DNA of 64,000 nt from Avena insularis. Taxonomy: Eukaryota > Streptophyta > Magnoliopsida > Poales > Poaceae. The stretch covers positions 202,188,941 through 202,252,940 of the forward strand of contig CM042684.1 of NCBI GenBank assembly GCA_023614405.1, in the 5' to 3' direction. This document shows, one piece after another, positions 60,501 to 64,000 of the stretch (the stretch's first letter is position 1; every line of letters begins with the position of its first letter). The notes beneath the pieces were generated by a model, which was given only the letters and a program-made list of their open reading frames with translations, ran no database searches and was not told the origin of the DNA. A program made the translations under genes and the position numbers.

Positions 60501-61987
60501 GTCGGCAAGCCGAGCAGGCCGGAGCGGGGAGCGAAGAGGAAGCAGACGGTGGTGGTCGGCTGACGCGGCAAGGGCGGCATCGGCAGCTGCAATGTGAGGC
60601 GATGGTGGCGATGGGTTTCGATCTAGTTTTACTGGGATGCAGGGAGATAAGGACGGGGTGAGGAGCTCCTGTCGTCGTGCCTGCCTTCTCCCTTGCTTTA
60701 TGCAAAACGAGGAGGGACACGAGCCGCGCATGAGCACGGTACCGAGAGGCACGTGCTCGCCATCCGGGAAGAGGAACATGGTCGCGTGCTAGGCTCTCTA
60801 CCGGTTGGGTCGAACTAGGTGAGGCAAGGAGGGGCTTGGCCGGTGCAGCTAGGAGGAAAAAGAAAAGGAGGCGCGTCGATGGTTGCTTTGCATGCTCAAG
60901 CAAGAACCGGCCCAAGACAAAACTCCAAGATCAAAACAAACAAGCCAAAAAAAACGAAAAGAAGGGAAGCATGCATGGGTGTTCTTATTATTTCATGTGC
61001 CTAGAGGATCTTGATATTGCATGTGTCACATACACATGTATGTGGGGCTTATTTTGTGAAAACAAAATAATACATGCATACACCCTACCAAAAGAGAAAG
61101 GCATCAAAGAGTTGGACAAGGATTGATCTACAAGATGGTTTCGAGGTTGATTTGAATTCATTCAAATGAGTTCCTCAAATGAGCAAAATTCCATATGCAT
61201 CCAAGGAAAACAAGAGATCAAGCAAAGAATGGTTATCTTGCATGGTTCCTGCCTAAGAATAAATGCCATATTTATTCTGGTGAAAACAATTGTGAATACC
61301 CATGGCATTTATCAACACATGCTTCAAAATATGGAATTAAGGCCAAGCCAAAAGAATAGAGTTGATGTTTCATGTGGAGTAGATGGAATGTGCTCACATT
61401 TGAATATAATTTGGACATGCTAGTGTGTATGTCCCACTAAATGCATAAATAGCCTCAATATATTCCAACATGAGCATACATTCAAAAACAAACCATATGG
61501 AAGCTTGACAAGGAATACTACTCACATAGCATGCAAAGGTGGCCATGTGGCTCTCCACATATCAATATTGTGAAAACAACATGATGCATATAGGGGATCA
61601 TGTGGAAGTAGAAGTGGATCCATCTTAAATATATGTGAGCTAGACAAAAAACCAAAAGAAGTGCAAAAGCCCACATCTAGTTTGGATGGTGGAATTATGG
61701 GGTGGTGACAAAGAAAAGTGGTGGAGTTAATAAAAGATATGCCCCCAACTCCACTTGGGCATCAAGCATTTATCAAGAACCAAATACAATGTATAAAGAG
61801 GCAAATACAATTAATAGTGCATATGAGATCAGAACCAAATGAAAAAGGGTTTTATATGATGCTCAAATGCAATGTGGCATGATGACATAAGCATGATATA
61901 ATTATGATGCAACAATTATATGTAGGAAGTAGCATTTTATTATTAGACCATATAGCATTACAGATGTTAGACAGATGGGATGCTACA
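57517..61987 (-). repeat. 5' LTR of B2
   Basis: Pairs with 47408-52153; shorter by about 275 bp because of a deletion with its junction near 58898. A TATAAAACCC element on the minus strand near 61850 is at the same relative place in B1 (11723) and may be the core promoter. Confidence 0.94.
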
Positions 61988-62915
61988 CTGTGCTAAGAAA
62001 GCAATCACCATGACCAGTAGCTCTAGAGTCTCAGTAGAGCACATATCTGAAACCTTGCCCCGTCAATTCAAGTGTAACAAAAGGCTAGCCCTACCCGACC
62101 AAGTCAGAGTAGTTTGTGAATACCCCGACGTATTCGCAAATGAATTGCTCGGTATGCCCCCAGATAGGGATATTGAGTTCATTATTGAACTAATCCCCGA
62201 AACCGGACCCATAGCCCAGAGACCCTATAGTATGAACCCCTCAGAGTTAGTTGAACTAAAGAAGGAGCTGGATGCTATGTTGGCAACAGGCTTGATTCAA
62301 CCAAGCGCATCGCCATGGAGATCGCGTATTTTGTTCGTCGACAAGAAAGATGGAGGCAACCGTTTGTGCATAGATTACAGGAAGTTGAATGACGTCACCA
62401 TCAAAAACAAGCTGAATGCCAAATATAGAGGATCTATTTGATCAATTGACTCGAGCAACTGTGTTCTCTAAGATTGATCTTAGGACTGGTTATCACCAAC
62501 TTAAGATTCGTGCAACGGATATTCCTAAGACTGCCTTTACTACTCGTTATGGTTTATACGATTATACGGTTATGTATTTTGGATTAACCAATGCTCTGCT
62601 TATTTCATGAATCTCATGAATAAGATCTTTATGAATTTTCTAGATAAGTTTGTCGTTGTGTTCATTGATGATATCCTTATCTACTCCAAGTCAGAAGAAG
62701 AGCATGAGCAACATCTGAGAATCATCCTTGAAACTCTTCGAGAGCATCCGTTGTATGCCAAGTTTAGCAAGTGTGAGTTGGCTGAAAGAAGTAGGATTCC
62801 TAGGACATATTGTGTCTGCCGGAGGAGTCGCTGTTGATCCTGCCAAGACCAAAGATGTCGAAGAATGGGAAGCCCCAACCACTCAAACCCAAGTCCGTGC
62901 ATTCCTCGGATTAGC
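61988..62915 (+). pseudogene. Reverse transcriptase fragment of A2
   Basis: Resumes A2 after the right target copy CTGTG. It encodes [51 protein letters not shown], then after a frameshift [14 protein letters not shown], and after another [14 protein letters not shown] further shift leads to [10 protein letters not shown] and the last codons FLGLA. The A1-like sequence ends at 62915, before RNase H. At least three frameshifts. Confidence 0.9.
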
Positions 62916-63104
62916 TCTCCTTGTTCAGTTTTTTTGTTTTCTTAATTCTTTTGTTGCTTTTTCATAGTAAGTCCAAAATAATTGTTTTTTGTTTCTATTT
63001 TTTTATAAAATTCATTAGAACATCCTAGGGTATTAATTAGAAATACTTTGATTACTTAAAAATAGTGGATTTACTAATCCCACATTAGTCCATTGTAGGG
63101 ACAA
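62916..63104. other. AT-rich unassigned sequence at the broken end of A2
   Basis: T-rich sequence (TTTTTTTGTTTTC) begins abruptly. I see no LTR edge, inverted repeat or target duplication explaining the junction. Confidence 0.3.
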
Positions 63105-64000
63105 TATCATAATTCAAAATATGATTTTGGAACTAGGGAGTGACTATTCTCGTTTAGGGGTTGACTCTTACCAAAAACTTTCGGTGGATATTTGAAGAAA
63201 CATCATATGGTGAGTCTAAAAATGATTTTTAAAAAAATCATGAGCATTAGATCATGTACTTGTAGTTCAAACCAGACTCACTTCCTGCCGGTTCGGTAGG
63301 AATTTGTCTTTTCCACCAGGGGAGGACGGAAAGGTTTCATATCTCTCGGTTGGGAAATTGTCCATGTAAGGTGGTCTAGTATTTTTGAAAAATGCTGCGG
63401 TAGCATTGTGAATGAGTATTTTGGTGGTTGCTTCACAAAAACCCTCATTTTTTGCGCTCTGAAAATGGAAAATGGATTTTTCTTGCGACGAAATAGAAAA
63501 TTTCCTCCTGCAACATTGGTCACCATCCCATGATCCACATGCGTGCACAATACGGGCACATTATCGCAAACTATGCCCTGATTCTAGCCATACATTGCTC
63601 ATTTGACAAGAAGACCATGAAACCTCGAACATGATAGGTCATTTTGTGAAGGTTTTTTTGAGACATACTCAATTTGCCAAGTTTGGTATTTTTCCTTGCA
63701 ACTATGTCACATATCATGACTCCACGCAAAGGATTTACATTGTTCGGACCGTTTACTAATTTTTTATGCCCATTTCGAACTATGGTAAAACGGCGGGACT
63801 GAAGGTTCTTAGCTAGGGGATGGGCCTTGCAAAAATTTCGGTGGATCTCTGAAGAAACATCATATTGTGAGTCTAAAAATGATTTTTTAAAAAAACCATG
63901 AGCTTTAGATCATGTACGTGTAGTTCAAAACAGACCCACTTCCTACTAGTTCGGCAAGAATTTGTCTTTCTCACCAGGGGTGGACGAAAAGGTTTGATAT
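63105..64000. repeat. Start of a tandem repeat, period about 658 bp
   Basis: The block starting TTCGGTGGATATTTGAAGAA (about 63179) returns at about 63837 as TTCGGTGGATCTCTGAAGAA and remains similar to the window end (AAACATCATAT, GAGTCTAAAAATGATTTTT, TAGATCATGTAC, CACCAGGGG). The 60-70 bases before each copy are also weakly alike. That is one full unit and part of a second, cut by the window edge. No transposon motif is seen; satellite DNA is the likeliest explanation. Confidence 0.65.

Larger units (their letters stand above)
47408..61987 (-). mobile_element. Gypsy-B copy B2, complete chromovirus-type LTR retrotransposon
   Basis: LTRs of 4746 and 4471 bp flank 5363 bp of internal DNA. Plus-strand edges are TGTAACTACC and GATGCTACA at both LTRs. 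It is inserted in A2. Gag, protease, RT, RNase H, integrase and chromodomain-like tail lie in one minus-strand frame with several stops. LTRs differ by about 3-4 percent by eye in the first 270 bases. The same family forms B1 in the opposite orientation. Confidence 0.96.
40881..62915 (+). mobile_element. Gypsy-A copy A2, truncated at the 3' side, host of B2
   Basis: Same family as A1 in the opposite orientation: 5' LTR, primer site, extra ORF, gag, protease, reverse transcriptase. B2 interrupts it at 47408-61987. Sequence then follows A1 until the codons for FLGLA at 62915 and changes abruptly, so the rest of pol and the 3' LTR are missing. All its reading frames are broken. Confidence 0.9.

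Overview
This looks like intergenic DNA from a large, repeat-rich grass genome, most likely Triticeae (wheat, Aegilops, barley or rye). The reasoning: one Copia element has an Angela/BARE-type LTR start and plant initiator-Met primer site, the Gypsy elements have grass-type multi-kilobase LTRs with chromodomain integrases, there is a CACTA-type terminus with subterminal repeats, and Helitron termini are present. I see no intact host gene, no RNA gene and no prokaryotic feature. The species call is inference from family style; no database was searched.

The window is two nested towers of transposons separated by a patchwork of older debris. Names used below: Gypsy-B (copies B1 and B2) and Gypsy-A (copies A1 and A2) are the two chromovirus-type families.

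Tower 1 (1-33047): an old plus-strand Gypsy-B copy, B1, enters from outside the window with the end of its 5' LTR (1-270). It is interrupted twice. A complete minus-strand Copia element (2393-10752, TSD GTTTT) sits in its decayed coding region. A Helitron (12650-28975) sits in its 3' LTR. The Helitron carries a captured, spliced fragment of an organellar-type HSP90 gene and was itself split by a complete minus-strand Gypsy-A copy, A1 (14570-27904, TSD AAAGC).

Middle (33048-40880): GC-rich unassigned sequence, a Tat-type LTR-like fragment, a CACTA-type terminus followed by an array of about 126-bp repeats, short repeats and three G12 runs, a broken SINA/SIAH-like ubiquitin-ligase pseudogene with a duplicated C-terminal domain, a fold-back MITE-like element, and a 440-bp mini-Helitron.

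Tower 2 (40881-62915): a plus-strand Gypsy-A copy, A2, is truncated at its 3' side within reverse transcriptase. A complete minus-strand Gypsy-B copy, B2 (47408-61987, TSD CTGTG with one change), is inserted in its protease/RT junction. The window ends (62916-64000) in unassigned AT-rich sequence and the start of a tandem repeat with a period near 658 bp.

The two families are nested reciprocally: A lies in B in tower 1 and B lies in A in tower 2. Most coding regions are pseudogenes. The notable exception is an uninterrupted 259-codon ORF in A1, placed between the primer site and gag, that encodes an acidic, probably coiled-coil protein with no recognised family. Its counterpart in A2 is recognisable but carries two stops. 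A1 has also lost its RNase H core by a clean in-frame deletion.
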